20,799 nt of DNA from an uncultured Spirochaetales bacterium (GCA_946061495.1 CAMGSV010000018.1:1-20799), one strand, 5' to 3'. Numbered from the stretch's first letter, positions 1 through 7,905 are shown. The notes: a model not told the origin generated them from the letters alone. Made by a program: numbers and translations.

Positions 1-608
1 CCACCATGCTGCTGGAGGAGACCGCCCCGGAGCCTGCTGGCTGCCACTGGGTTTTCATCCGGGAGGTGTTCTTTGCCCGCCATGAGCTGGCTCCCCTGGT
101 GGCTAGAGCGTTGGCCCTGCTGAACTGGCGCAAGCGTTCCCGCTTCTGTGGAAAATGCGGCAGCCAGCTCCACGAGTCGGCCGACGAAACTGCCCGAATC
201 TGCCTTTCCTGCGGCAGCGTGTACTATCCCAGCCTGTCCCCCGCCATGATTGTGCTGGTGGAAAAGGAGGGGAAGATTCTGCTGGCTCGCCACAAGCACC
301 GCAACACGGATATCTTCACCTGTCTGGCAGGCTACCTAGAGCCGGGGGAAACCCTGGAGGAGTGTGTGGCCCGAGAGGTTCAGGAGGAGGCGGGCATTAC
401 GGTGAAGGACATCCGCTATGTGGGCAGCAAGAGCTGGCCCTTCCCGGACCAGCTGATGCTGGCCTTCCGCGCCCAGTGGGCCAGCGGGGACTTGGTGCCG
501 GAGGCAAGCGAGATTCATGAGCTCCACTGGTTCGACCGGGACAAGCTGCCCGCCATTCCCCTCCGTGGCTCTGTTGCCCACGACTTGATTACCGGCGTGA
601 TGCAGTAG
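1..608 (+). CDS. nudC: NADH pyrophosphatase / NAD-cap hydrolase (NudC type), 5' end missing
   Basis: Nudix hydrolase that splits NAD(H) and, in characterised homologues, removes NAD caps from RNA. The reading frame is open from base 3, so the gene begins upstream of the window; the first ATG visible (base 6) is unlikely to be the true start because NudC proteins are usually about 260 residues and only about 200 are here. Numbering from that ATG, a zinc ribbon is formed by C48, C51, C66 and C69. A complete Nudix box runs from G109 to I131 with the pattern G-x5-E-x7-REVQEEAGI. It is followed at residues 141-147 by SKSWPFP, close to the SQPWPFP signature that separates NudC from other Nudix families. 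The stop codon is one base from the stop of the opposing lysA gene. Family assignment is firm; the substrate in this organism is inferred. Confidence 0.93.
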   Translation, partial: TMLLEETAPEPAGCHWVFIREVFFARHELAPLVARALALLNWRKRSRFCGKCGSQLHESADETARICLSCGSVYYPSLSPAMIVLVEKEGKILLARHKHRNTDIFTCLAGYLEPGETLEECVAREVQEEAGITVKDIRYVGSKSWPFPDQLMLAFRAQWASGDLVPEASEIHELHWFDRDKLPAIPLRGSVAHDLITGVMQ

Positions 609-609
609 C

Positions 610-1878
610 CTATGCCTTGAAGCCTGCCAGACCGCCAAAGTCCAGGGTGGCGAAGTAGTCCTCCACCGTCTCCTTGCGGCGGATCTGCACCACCGATCCA
701 TCCTCACGCAGCAGCAGCTCCCCGCAGCGGAGCTTGGCGTTGTAGTTGAATCCCATGGCCCGGCCGTGGGCTCCCGCATCATGGATAATCAGCAGGTCGC
801 CGTTGTCAATCTTGGGCAGCTGCCGCTGGACGGCAAACTTGTCGCAGTTCTCGCAGAGGGAGCCCACCACATCGTAGGTCTCCGTCTTGGGGGCCTCCTC
901 CTTGCCGCTGACCGTCACCTCATGGTAGGCGCCGTACATGCCGGGCCGCATCAGGTCCGCCATGCTGGCGTCCACGCCGATGTACTCCCGGTAGATGTGC
1001 TTCTGGTGCAGCGCCCGTGTCACCAGCCAGCCGTAGGGACCGGTGATGGGGCGGCCGCACTCCCAGCAGAGCTTGAGGGGATCCAGTCCGGCGGGAAGGA
1101 CAATCGTGTCGTAGGCCGCCTTGATTCCACGGGCCACCAGGTCGTAGTCCACCGCCACCTGCTCCGGCCGGTAGGGGATGCCGATGCCGCCCCCCAGGTT
1201 CACGAATTCCACCGACACGCCCACCTTCTCCTTCAGCTCCGCCGCCAGGGTGAACAGCAGTTGGGCGGTCTCCACGAAATACTCTGGATTCAGCTCGTTG
1301 GAGGCCACCATGGTGTGGAGGCCGAACCGCCTGACTCCCCGCTCCCTGCAGATTTTGTATGCCTCGAAGATCTGCTCCCGGGTGAGGCCGTACTTGGCCT
1401 CCTCCGGCTTTCCGATGAGGGCGTTTCCCGCTTTCAGGGGGCCGGGATTGTAGCGGAAGCTGATGAGCTCCGGCAGGGCTCCCAGTGCGTTCTCCAGAAA
1501 GTCGATGTGGGTGATGTCGTCCAGGTTGATGATGTTGCCCTTGAGGTTGGCGTACACATATTCCTTGGCGGGAGTCTCGTTGGAGGTGAACATCACCTCC
1601 TCTCCCAGCATCCCCGCATTCTCCGCCAGAATCAGCTCCGGCAGACTGGAGCAGTCCGCCCCGCAGCCCTCGCTTTTGAGAATCTTGAGGATGTAGGGAT
1701 TGGGGCAGGCCTTCACCGCAAAGTACTCCTTGAAGGCGGGGAAGATGCTGAAGGCTCTGGTGAACCGCCGCATGTTCTCCCGGATGGCCTTCTCGTCATA
1801 GAGGTAGAAGGGAGTCTCGTAGGTCTCCGTCAGCCTTTCAAGCTGGGATTTGCTCAATGGAAATGTCTTTTCGCTCAT
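610..1878 (-). CDS. lysA: Diaminopimelate decarboxylase-like PLP enzyme
   Basis: Fold-type III PLP decarboxylase expected to convert meso-diaminopimelate to L-lysine, the last step of the pathway begun by its neighbours. I chose the ATG at 1878 (422 residues) because AAGGAG lies 5 bases before it; an in-frame TTG five codons upstream has no such site. The PLP lysine is K56 in YFAVKACPNP. The glycine-rich phosphate-binding stretch NLGGGIGIPY is present. C342 in VGSLCENCD matches the C-terminal active-site cysteine usually seen as CESGD, and HDAGAHGRAMGFNYN corresponds to the substrate-binding AGAYG/YN region. The usual EPGR motif reads ECGR, a visible deviation. It is the last gene of dapA-asd-lysA. 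A related decarboxylase specificity cannot be excluded from sequence, but the operon context favours LysA. Confidence 0.9.
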   Translation of the reverse strand: MSEKTFPLSKSQLERLTETYETPFYLYDEKAIRENMRRFTRAFSIFPAFKEYFAVKACPNPYILKILKSEGCGADCSSLPELILAENAGMLGEEVMFTSNETPAKEYVYANLKGNIINLDDITHIDFLENALGALPELISFRYNPGPLKAGNALIGKPEEAKYGLTREQIFEAYKICRERGVRRFGLHTMVASNELNPEYFVETAQLLFTLAAELKEKVGVSVEFVNLGGGIGIPYRPEQVAVDYDLVARGIKAAYDTIVLPAGLDPLKLCWECGRPITGPYGWLVTRALHQKHIYREYIGVDASMADLMRPGMYGAYHEVTVSGKEEAPKTETYDVVGSLCENCDKFAVQRQLPKIDNGDLLIIHDAGAHGRAMGFNYNAKLRCGELLLREDGSVVQIRRKETVEDYFATLDFGGLAGFKA

Positions 1879-1899
1879 GGTTGCTCCTTGCAAATAAAG

Positions 1900-1923
1900 A
1901 AAGCCGGGGGTTGGTCCGGCTTT
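1900..1923 (-). terminator. Hairpin between asd and lysA: possible partial terminator or attenuator
   Basis: A perfect 8-bp stem (AAAGCCGG / CCGGCTTT) with an 8-base loop lies in the 65-base gap between the asd stop and the lysA start. On the minus strand it is followed by CTTTATTTG, which is only moderately T-rich. It could reduce read-through into lysA or shield the end of the asd message. A full terminator seems unlikely because lysA has no clear promoter of its own in this gap. Confidence 0.35.
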
Positions 1924-1943
1924 GCCTTGGATTGTTTCGTTGA

Positions 1944-3050
1944 CTACAGATTGTCGAAGAAGCCCTGTGCCTTCAGCAGCTCTGCGTTCAGGATGCCGCC
2001 CAGGGCGGCGCCCCGCTTGGTGTTGTGGCTCAGGGCCACAAAGCGGATGTCAAAGACAGGGCAGGGCCGCAGCCGCCCGATGGTGACTGCCATGCCCTTG
2101 TCGTTGTCTCGGTCGCGGCGGGGCTGGGGACGGTTCTCCTCGTGCCGCAAGATGATGGGCTGCTGCGGGGCGCTGGGCAGCTGGAGCTTTTGGGGCAGGG
2201 CGGAGAAGCTGGTCCACACCTTCTCGATCTCCTCCAGGGAGGGCTTCTTGTCCTCCGGCAGGTCGAACTCAAGGCTGACGCAGGCGGTGTGTCCGTCAAT
2301 CACCGGCACACGGTTGCAGTGGGCGGCCACCAATGGTCCGCTGGCGTTCACAATCTCGTCTCCCTGGACGGAGCCCAAAATCTTCAAGACCTCCTTCTCG
2401 GTCTTCTCCTCCTCGCCGCCGATGTAGGGCACGATGTTGTCGATCATGTCGAAGGAGGGCACGCCGGGATAGCCTGCGCCGCTGGTGGCCTGGAGGGTGG
2501 TGACAATCATCCGCTTCACGGGATAGCCGGCCTGCTGCAGGGCGAAGATGGGCATCATGTAGGACTGGAGGGAGCAGTTGGGCTTCACCGCCACAAATCC
2601 CTTGTCCCAGCCGTGGTGCTTTTTCTGGGCGGCGATGATGTCGGTGTGGTGGGGGTTGATCTCAGGAATCAGCATGGGCACGTCGGGGGTCCAGCGGTTG
2701 GCGCTGGCGTTGGACACCACGGGAATGCCCGCCTCGGCGTAGGATGCCTCCAGAGCCTTGATGGCGTCCTTGTCCATCTCCAGTGCGCTGAACACAAAGG
2801 AGCACTTTCCCTTGGCGGCCGCCACGTTGCTGGCGTCCTCCACCATCAGGTCCGCCACACCGGCGGGAATGTCGCTGCCGATGAGCCAGCGGGATGCCAC
2901 TGCGTCACGATAGCGCTTTCCGGCAGACCGGGGGGAAGCCGCCACAAATGTCACCTCAAACCAGGGGTGCTCTTTGAGCAGGTAGATGTACCGTTGTCCA
3001 ACCATGCCGGTGGCACCCAGCACACCGACTGCAATCTTGTTTCCACTCAT
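1944..3050 (-). CDS. asd: Aspartate-semialdehyde dehydrogenase
   Basis: Makes L-aspartate 4-semialdehyde from aspartyl phosphate with NADPH, the branch-point metabolite used by DapA. It has 368 residues. The N-terminal Rossmann motif is GVLGATGMVGQR (residues 9-20). The active-site cysteine is C159 in KPNCSLQSYMMP and the likely acid/base histidine is H254 in IDGHTACVS. The C-terminal DNDKGMAVTIGRLR segment is typical of the archaeal/fungal-type branch of the family rather than the E. coli type. ATG at 3050 has AAGGAG 10 bases upstream. It starts 13 bases after the dapA stop, so the two are co-transcribed. The product feeds DapA and, in principle, threonine and methionine synthesis. Confidence 0.95.
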   Translation of the reverse strand: MSGNKIAVGVLGATGMVGQRYIYLLKEHPWFEVTFVAASPRSAGKRYRDAVASRWLIGSDIPAGVADLMVEDASNVAAAKGKCSFVFSALEMDKDAIKALEASYAEAGIPVVSNASANRWTPDVPMLIPEINPHHTDIIAAQKKHHGWDKGFVAVKPNCSLQSYMMPIFALQQAGYPVKRMIVTTLQATSGAGYPGVPSFDMIDNIVPYIGGEEEKTEKEVLKILGSVQGDEIVNASGPLVAAHCNRVPVIDGHTACVSLEFDLPEDKKPSLEEIEKVWTSFSALPQKLQLPSAPQQPIILRHEENRPQPRRDRDNDKGMAVTIGRLRPCPVFDIRFVALSHNTKRGAALGGILNAELLKAQGFFDNL

Positions 3051-3063
3051 TCTCGGAATCTCC

Positions 3064-3972
3064 TTACAGGCTGCACTCAGCCAGAGCCGCCTGGATAGTT
3101 TTCTTTGCGTTTTCGTTTGCCTCCACCAGGGGCAGTCTCAGGCCGCCGGCAGGGAGGCCCTTGTAGTTCATGGCGTACTTGATGGAGGTGGGGTTGCCGT
3201 CGCAGAAGGCGGCCTTGAAGAAGGGCATCAGCCGGTAGTGCAGGTCCCGGGCAGTGTCCATGTCGCCATTCAGGGCGGCCATGGTGAGCTTGGTGACCTC
3301 GGCGGGGGCCAGGTTGGACACCACGGAAATCACACCGTCGCCGCCAGCGGCAATCAGGGGCAGGGTGAGGCCGTCGTCGCCGCTCAAGACGCAGAAGTCC
3401 TTCTTCTTGCGGGCGATGGTGGAGATGACATCCATCATCTGGTTGATGTCGCCGGAGGCCTCCTTCACACCCGCTATGTTGGGCAGCTCCACAATCCGCT
3501 GCAGCAGGGCAGTGGAGATGTTCTTTCCCGTGCGGCCGGCAATGTTGTACACGATGATGGGAATGCCGATTTTGGAGACGGCCTCGTAGTGGCGGTAGAT
3601 TCCCTCGTCGGAGGGCTTGTTGTAGTAGGGGGACACTACCAGCGCATAGTCGGCCCCCTTCTCCTTTGCACGGGTCACGTAGCGGATGGCCTCCGCCGTG
3701 TTGTTGCTTCCCGCTCCGATGATGAGGGGAATCTCCCGGTTCTGCTTTGTGCGGTAGGCGGTGATCTCCTCCACCGCAATGTCGATGAGGGTGTCCTCCT
3801 CCCCCACCTCCTCCAGCGTGGGGGTCTCGGCGGTGGTTCCCAGGGGAAGCACACCGGTAATGCCGTTGTCAAGTTGGTAGCGCAGGAGGGAACGGAATCC
3901 CTCGTAGTCGATGGCCCCATCGGCATGCATGGGGGTAATGAGTGCCGTGAAGGCACCACGCAGCTTTGCCAT
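3064..3972 (-). CDS. dapA: 4-hydroxy-tetrahydrodipicolinate synthase
   Basis: Schiff-base aldolase that condenses pyruvate with aspartate semialdehyde, the committed step of the DAP/lysine branch. ATG at 3972 gives 302 residues, the normal family length; a TTG 24 codons upstream would add an arginine-rich tail not seen in DapA. The start has a GAGG site about 8 bases upstream. LPLGTTAETPTL (residues 42-53) contains the substrate-binding threonine pair, VVSPYYNKP (112-120) carries the catalytic tyrosine, R147 lies in NIAGRTGK, and the Schiff-base lysine is K170 in GVKEASGD. First gene of dapA-asd-lysA. There is no room for a lysine riboswitch in the short leader, so feedback control, if any, is probably at the protein level. 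Confidence 0.96.
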   Translation of the reverse strand: MAKLRGAFTALITPMHADGAIDYEGFRSLLRYQLDNGITGVLPLGTTAETPTLEEVGEEDTLIDIAVEEITAYRTKQNREIPLIIGAGSNNTAEAIRYVTRAKEKGADYALVVSPYYNKPSDEGIYRHYEAVSKIGIPIIVYNIAGRTGKNISTALLQRIVELPNIAGVKEASGDINQMMDVISTIARKKKDFCVLSGDDGLTLPLIAAGGDGVISVVSNLAPAEVTKLTMAALNGDMDTARDLHYRLMPFFKAAFCDGNPTSIKYAMNYKGLPAGGLRLPLVEANENAKKTIQAALAECSL

Positions 3973-4052
3973 AAGTCGCCTCGTGATTTTTCTAGGATTG
4001 CGTCGCCTCCACCAGTGGCCGAATCGCCGAGTACGTGGAAGCAAACCGTGGA

Positions 4053-4081
4053 ATTATGGCATTTTTAGCAGATAAATGCAA
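4053..4081 (-). promoter_or_regulatory. Candidate sigma70-type promoter of dapA-asd-lysA
   Basis: Reading the minus strand, TTGCAT (4081-4076), a 17-base spacer, then CATAAT (4058-4053). The -10 matches the consensus at five of six positions, the -35 at three. Transcription would start near 4046, giving a leader of about 75 bases. An inverted repeat at 4085-4099 abuts the -35 box on its upstream side. Confidence 0.45.
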
Positions 4082-4084
4082 GGT

Positions 4085-4099
4085 TTCAATCGGATTGAA
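4085..4099. repeat. Short inverted repeat upstream of the dapA promoter
   Basis: TTCAAT-CGG-ATTGAA, a perfect 6-bp dyad with a 3-base centre, three bases upstream of the candidate dapA -35 box. The position suits an operator, or it may be a weak transcript end for the lipoprotein gene that stops at 4132. No T-tract follows on the minus strand, which argues against a terminator. Confidence 0.3.
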
Positions 4100-4131
4100 T
4101 CTTTGCAGTAGTGCTACAGGAGTGGAATGGG

Positions 4132-4845
4132 TTACTCCACCGGCTCCATCTTGGGATAGGTTATTTCCAGGTTCCACTGGGGAGTGGGGGGTGCAGCTGC
4201 TGCATCGGTGGCGGGAGGAGGCTCTATCTTTCCCAGGGAGAGGGAGAAGAGATCCGTAAGGTCTTCCCGTTCTGTTTTTCCCTCCACCGTCTTGTCCCGG
4301 TAAATCCTGAACTGTGGATTGGAGGTGTAGAGTGTTTCTGGTACCACTGGAGGGGTTGTGTTATTGGAAGCTTCTGCGGCACCAGTTGATGATGCGGGAG
4401 GCAGTTTTTCAAATAAAATCATGGTCTCGCTGTAGGAGCCAAGCTTGCCATTGACCTCGGCAAGATACCAGTTGCCGTAGTCAGGATAGGTGGTGGCAAA
4501 GTTATCTGGCAGGCTTGCGGAGATGTTTATAGGTGTGCTTGTTGCCATCACAAAAACGTAGTCAAAGGTGCTGGCGCTGGTATAGGTATATCTGTTATCG
4601 ATGATTTTCATGTTATCTGCTGGATCCAATCCCTTCACAAAGGTAATCCGGGGGGTGTAGTAGTCCTTACCTGTATATTTTTCTCCGGCGGCGAAGGTTT
4701 TTTCTAGAATACCGTCTTGGTCAATGAGGACATGTACTGGTTCCGTCGTGCTATTGGTGAAGGTGAAGGGGCCGGATTTCCCTGCATCGCAGCTGAACAG
4801 GCAGAAGAGGATGCCAATGGTTATAAACGGTGCGAAGTGCTTCAT
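4132..4845 (-). CDS. Putative lipoprotein of unknown function
   Basis: 237 residues from the ATG at 4845. The N-terminus is a lipoprotein signal: a short basic start, a hydrophobic core (FITIGILF) and LFSC with the lipidated cysteine at C19, a relaxed lipobox as accepted in spirochaetes. The mature part looks beta-rich, with a small proline/alanine-rich tail near the C-terminus. I do not recognise a family. A GTG six codons upstream is also possible but would spoil the signal peptide. The ATG lacks a Shine-Dalgarno site and lies 8 bases past a good -10 box. The DNA is visibly richer in A+T than neighbouring genes, which could mean faster evolution or transfer. Expected location: periplasmic face of a membrane. 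Confidence 0.75.
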   Translation of the reverse strand: MKHFAPFITIGILFCLFSCDAGKSGPFTFTNSTTEPVHVLIDQDGILEKTFAAGEKYTGKDYYTPRITFVKGLDPADNMKIIDNRYTYTSASTFDYVFVMATSTPINISASLPDNFATTYPDYGNWYLAEVNGKLGSYSETMILFEKLPPASSTGAAEASNNTTPPVVPETLYTSNPQFRIYRDKTVEGKTEREDLTDLFSLSLGKIEPPPATDAAAAPPTPQWNLEITYPKMEPVE

Positions 4846-4853
4846 ATATAGAA

Positions 4854-4882
4854 ATGATACCACAGACGAGGACAGTTCGCAA
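4854..4882 (-). promoter_or_regulatory. Promoter of the lipoprotein gene, nearly leaderless
   Basis: On the minus strand TTGCGA (4882-4877), a 17-base spacer, then TATCAT (4859-4854), matching the sigma70 consensus at four and five of six positions. The expected transcription start, 4846-4848, is within about 3 bases of the ATG at 4845, leaving no space for a ribosome-binding site. Confidence 0.55.
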
Positions 4883-4890
4883 GGTGGAGC

Positions 4891-4914
4891 GGGGAGGCAG
4901 GGGCTGCGCTCCCC
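4891..4914 (-). other. GC-rich hairpin after the DUF4954 gene
   Basis: A 10-bp stem (GGGGAG and GCAG paired to CTGC and CTCCCC) with one bulged base and a 3-base loop, 9 bases after the stop of the DUF4954 gene. No T-run follows on either strand, so it is not a standard intrinsic terminator. It may act with Rho or protect the 3' end of the message. Confidence 0.3.
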
Positions 4915-4923
4915 ATCTTGTTC

Positions 4924-7119
4924 CTACAGCCTCCCGGCCTGTTTCCCGCTTCCCATAAGCGGCGAGAGCAGCCGCTCCAGTTTCTGGTTGAACTGGGCCG
5001 TCTCCACCTCCAGCTCCTGCAGGAAGCCCGTGTCCTCCAGGGTGCCGATGACGGCCTCCTGCTCCTGCTGGTTGCGGTAGGTGATGGAGCGGAAGTAGTC
5101 CTCAAAGTCCTTCTGGCGGGAGCTGCGGGAATTCTCGTACATGTAGTTGGAGACAATCAGCACGTCGTCGTGGATGTCCTGGAAGATGGCCTGGTCAAAC
5201 TGGTGGAGCTCCCTGCTGTAGAGCCATTCCAGCAGGTGCAGGCTGTAGCGGGCCTTCCAGAGGGTGTAGCTTTCCTGGCACTGGTCATAGAAGCGGTGCA
5301 CCTGCTCCCAGCTGGTGATTTCCCTGTCCTTGATGCGGCGGAACAGCTGCTGCACCTGCTGGCTGGGGATGATTTGTCCTCCCACATTGTCCCACTGGGT
5401 GTACAGGGGCAGCTCCTGGATTTGGTGGAGCAGCTGGAGTGTCAGGCTCTGGTGGCCCAGGCCATGGCAATAGCCCATCAGGGACTGCACCGCAAAGTAC
5501 TTCACAATCTTTCGGTACTCCTTGTAGCCCTGGGCACCCTTGTAGATGCGGCCGCCGTATTTCTTCTGCACCTGGGGATCCTGCAGCACCAGATCCGAAT
5601 CCGGGTTCTGGTGGAGGAAGTCTTTGGCGTCCTGCAGGTTTTTCAGTCGCAGGGTTCGTGCCGTCAGCTCCACCAGCCGCTCCAGTGCCACCAGCACCTC
5701 CTGGATGGAGTCCGGGGCCAGGGGATTGGTCTCAATGTGCTGCTCCTTCACCACCCGCTTGTCCCGCTTCTTGAACTTGGAGTTGTTCCGGGCGATGGCG
5801 AACATGTTGTACAGGAACCAGTAGGCGGGCACGATGCGCACCTCCTGGGTGACGGAGCCCAATGACACCAGGGAGAAGGGGTAGGTGACGCACAGCTCCT
5901 GCTGGTAGGAGCCCTTTGCCACCAGGCAGAAGGAGGCGAAGCGGCTGTTGTGTTTGAAGTCGGAGGCCAGTCCCGGCCAGAAGCCACGGCCCGCCAGAAT
6001 CTCCCCGTCGGGGGAGCGGGAGTTGTGGTTGGAGCCGATGGTGGCTGCCGCCGCAATGTTGGACTGGCCCAGGATGGTGGTGGCGATGAGGAAGGAGGTG
6101 TTGTGGTGCTGCTCGTGGAAGGGGAAGATGAGGTTGTTCAGAAGCTCGCAGCAGGACACGGTGGAGTTGTCCCCCAGGAATGAGTTCAGCAGCCGTCCGC
6201 CGTATTTCAGCTGGCAGTTCCGCCCGATGATGAACCGCACCGCCACCGCCTGGTAGAACACCTTGCTGCCGTAGCCCATGATGCCGTTCACCAGCTCCAC
6301 ACCCTCCCCGATTTGGGAGGGCTCCTCCCGGCTGGAGCACACGGTGATGTTCTTCAGCTTCAGGGCCCCCTTGATGTAGGCGTGGCTGCCGATCTTGGCG
6401 TCCTTGACGAGGATGGTGTTCTTCACCACCGCATCCTCCTCCACCAGCCCGTGGGTGGCCTCCTCCCGATTGTTGCCTGCCTCCGTCAGCTCCAGGAACC
6501 GCTCCATCAGCTGGGTGTCCTCCCGGTAGCGGCTCCAGAGGTAGCCGTCGGCGGGGAGGATTCCCTCGAAGGGGAGGATGGCCCGCCCGTCGTTCTCGTT
6601 GCCCACGGACACTGTCACCCGCACCGACTCATCCTCCCCCGCCTTCAGCCAGCCGTTGCCGAACTTGGAGTGGCAGGTGCAGCTCATCTCGCTGATGTTG
6701 AAGAGGATCACCCTGGACTTGATGTGGTAGTTCACCAGGTAGGCCACGTTCCTGACGCAGACATCGTCCTCCAGCACCACCCGGTCCAGGTAGGAGTTGT
6801 AGAGGCCGCAGTCCAGCTCCAGGTCGTGGAATTTCAGCCTGGCACGTCGCAGCTGTCCCAGCACCACCAGCCCCTGGAACCGGCAGCCCCGGATGAGGCC
6901 CGCGTTGAATTCCTTGGTGGCGGGCACCAGCAGGTTCTGCCAGCTCCCGTCGCTGGAGGTGTTCCCCTGTGCCTCCAGCTGAGCTATCTCTGCCTCGGTG
7001 AGGTGGCGGGCGGTGGCGGCTAGGTGGGAAATCCAGCTGGCCCTTGTTTCAGTCTGGCTGGTGGCTTGGCACAGGATGCCCTTCTTTTCGTCATGTGTAT
7101 GGAGCAGCAGTTCTGCCAT
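4924..7119 (-). CDS. DUF4954 family protein, beta-helix (hexapeptide-like), 731 aa
   Basis: Large protein that I recognise as the DUF4954 family of Treponema and Bacteroidota; its biochemical role is not known to me. Residues from roughly 60 to 400 have the irregular hydrophobic hexapeptide spacing of left-handed beta-helix acyltransferases and nucleotidyltransferases (for example EGVELVNGIMGYGSKVF and GQSNIAAAATIGSNHNSRSP). The C-terminal third is helical, charged and lacks such repeats. No signal peptide or membrane segment is seen, so it should be cytoplasmic. The start at 7119 is backed by AGGAGA 8 bases upstream. It is transcribed away from the CYTH gene and has no close operon partner. 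A sugar-nucleotide or acyl transfer role is only a fold-based guess. Confidence 0.85.
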   Translation of the reverse strand: MAELLLHTHDEKKGILCQATSQTETRASWISHLAATARHLTEAEIAQLEAQGNTSSDGSWQNLLVPATKEFNAGLIRGCRFQGLVVLGQLRRARLKFHDLELDCGLYNSYLDRVVLEDDVCVRNVAYLVNYHIKSRVILFNISEMSCTCHSKFGNGWLKAGEDESVRVTVSVGNENDGRAILPFEGILPADGYLWSRYREDTQLMERFLELTEAGNNREEATHGLVEEDAVVKNTILVKDAKIGSHAYIKGALKLKNITVCSSREEPSQIGEGVELVNGIMGYGSKVFYQAVAVRFIIGRNCQLKYGGRLLNSFLGDNSTVSCCELLNNLIFPFHEQHHNTSFLIATTILGQSNIAAAATIGSNHNSRSPDGEILAGRGFWPGLASDFKHNSRFASFCLVAKGSYQQELCVTYPFSLVSLGSVTQEVRIVPAYWFLYNMFAIARNNSKFKKRDKRVVKEQHIETNPLAPDSIQEVLVALERLVELTARTLRLKNLQDAKDFLHQNPDSDLVLQDPQVQKKYGGRIYKGAQGYKEYRKIVKYFAVQSLMGYCHGLGHQSLTLQLLHQIQELPLYTQWDNVGGQIIPSQQVQQLFRRIKDREITSWEQVHRFYDQCQESYTLWKARYSLHLLEWLYSRELHQFDQAIFQDIHDDVLIVSNYMYENSRSSRQKDFEDYFRSITYRNQQEQEAVIGTLEDTGFLQELEVETAQFNQKLERLLSPLMGSGKQAGRL

Positions 7120-7156
7120 GGTCGTCTCCTGTCTATGATGTGGATGCTGGCTCCCT

Positions 7157-7185
7157 ATTATGATAAAAAAATCATCTAATTTCCA
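7157..7185 (-). promoter_or_regulatory. Candidate promoter of the DUF4954 gene
   Basis: Minus strand TGGAAA (7185-7180), 17-base spacer, CATAAT (7162-7157), with four and five consensus matches. A run of seven A/T pairs (7165-7171) lies in the spacer. A leader of about 30 bases carrying the Shine-Dalgarno site would result. TATCAT at 7165-7160 is an alternative -10 but has no fitting -35. Confidence 0.4.
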
Positions 7186-7216
7186 TGGGAATTATGGAAA
7201 TATCGAGAAAAAATCC

Positions 7217-7244
7217 TTCTCTCCATAAGATATTGCGGTATAAT
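7217..7244 (+). promoter_or_regulatory. Candidate promoter of the CYTH gene, leaderless geometry
   Basis: A perfect TATAAT at 7239-7244 with a weak -35 (TTCTCT, 7217-7222) at 16 bases. Transcription would start around 7250-7252, at the ATG at 7252. The alternative ATG at 7243 lies inside the -10 box and therefore cannot be the start on this transcript. Confidence 0.45.
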
Positions 7245-7251
7245 GGAAAGT

Positions 7252-7905
7252 ATGGTTGAGATTGAATTGAAGGCGCGGGTGGCTGACCCGCGGAGCTTGG
7301 TGCAGAATCTGGAGCTTTGGGCGGATTTCAAGGGATGCCGCCTGAAGGACGACCTGTACTGGGGTGCCCCCCAGCGGCAGGTGCAGCTCCGTGTCCGGCG
7401 GGAGCGGCTGCTGTTCACCCTGTCGGAGGTCTTCGAGACGGAGGAGTGGCTGTGGCCCTTCGCCGGTGACCAGGGGATGGGGGACCGGGAGCTTCTCCGT
7501 CCTCTGGTTCGGGGCCCCTGGGGAACGGAGAAGATTTTCGCCACCTACAAGAAGAAGCAGGTGGTGGAGGATTCCTGCGAGGTGAACCAGGAGCAGGAGT
7601 TCCAGGTGGACCGGGGGGAGCCACTGGAGGCATTCCTGCAGGATGCGGGCTTTTCTGTGGTGCTGCGGAAGGAGAAGCTGGTGGCCACCTGGCGCTGGGG
7701 GGACTGCAGCATCGAGCTGTGCCACATCCCGGAGCTGGGTGACTACCTTGAGCTGGAGCTGCTTCGTGACTCCGCCGACCAGCAGGAGGTGGCCGTCTGC
7801 CAGCAGTGGCTGCGGGAGGTCCTTGAGCGGTGCGGCATTGGGGAAGAGGCCATAGAGCCCCGCTTCTACTGCCAGCTGCTGGAGGATGCCCGCCGTGGTG
7901 GCTGA
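7252..7905 (+). CDS. CYTH-domain protein (class IV cyclase / triphosphatase superfamily)
   Basis: 217 residues. CYTH proteins form a beta-tunnel that binds triphosphate groups with metal ions; members include class IV adenylate cyclases and inorganic or thiamine triphosphatases. The signature ExExK is at the N-terminus (VEIELKARV, E3, E5, K7). Further tunnel residues follow: QLRVRR (R47, R49), YKKKQ (K100-K102), R139-K140, IELCHI (E155) and LELEL (E167, E169). Between the RVR strand and the YKKK strand there is an unusual stretch of about 35 residues rich in W, G and D. I prefer the ATG at 7252 to the one at 7243 because the latter lies inside the promoter. The substrate cannot be told from sequence. 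Confidence 0.85.
   Translation: MVEIELKARVADPRSLVQNLELWADFKGCRLKDDLYWGAPQRQVQLRVRRERLLFTLSEVFETEEWLWPFAGDQGMGDRELLRPLVRGPWGTEKIFATYKKKQVVEDSCEVNQEQEFQVDRGEPLEAFLQDAGFSVVLRKEKLVATWRWGDCSIELCHIPELGDYLELELLRDSADQQEVAVCQQWLREVLERCGIGEEAIEPRFYCQLLEDARRGG

Noticed and set aside
766..2427. Long open frame on the plus strand opposite lysA and asd
   Set aside because: It is the mirror of GC-rich codons in two well-supported genes, has no family motifs, and crosses the lysA-asd gap without a ribosome-binding site of its own.
3973..4046. Lysine riboswitch in the dapA leader
   Set aside because: The predicted leader is only about 75 bases, far shorter than the lysine riboswitch, and no matching multi-helix core is visible.
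4035..4259. Small plus-strand frame starting near 4056 (MAFLADKCK)
   Set aside because: It runs antisense into the lipoprotein gene, has no -10 or ribosome-binding site at a proper distance, and the same bases form the dapA promoter.
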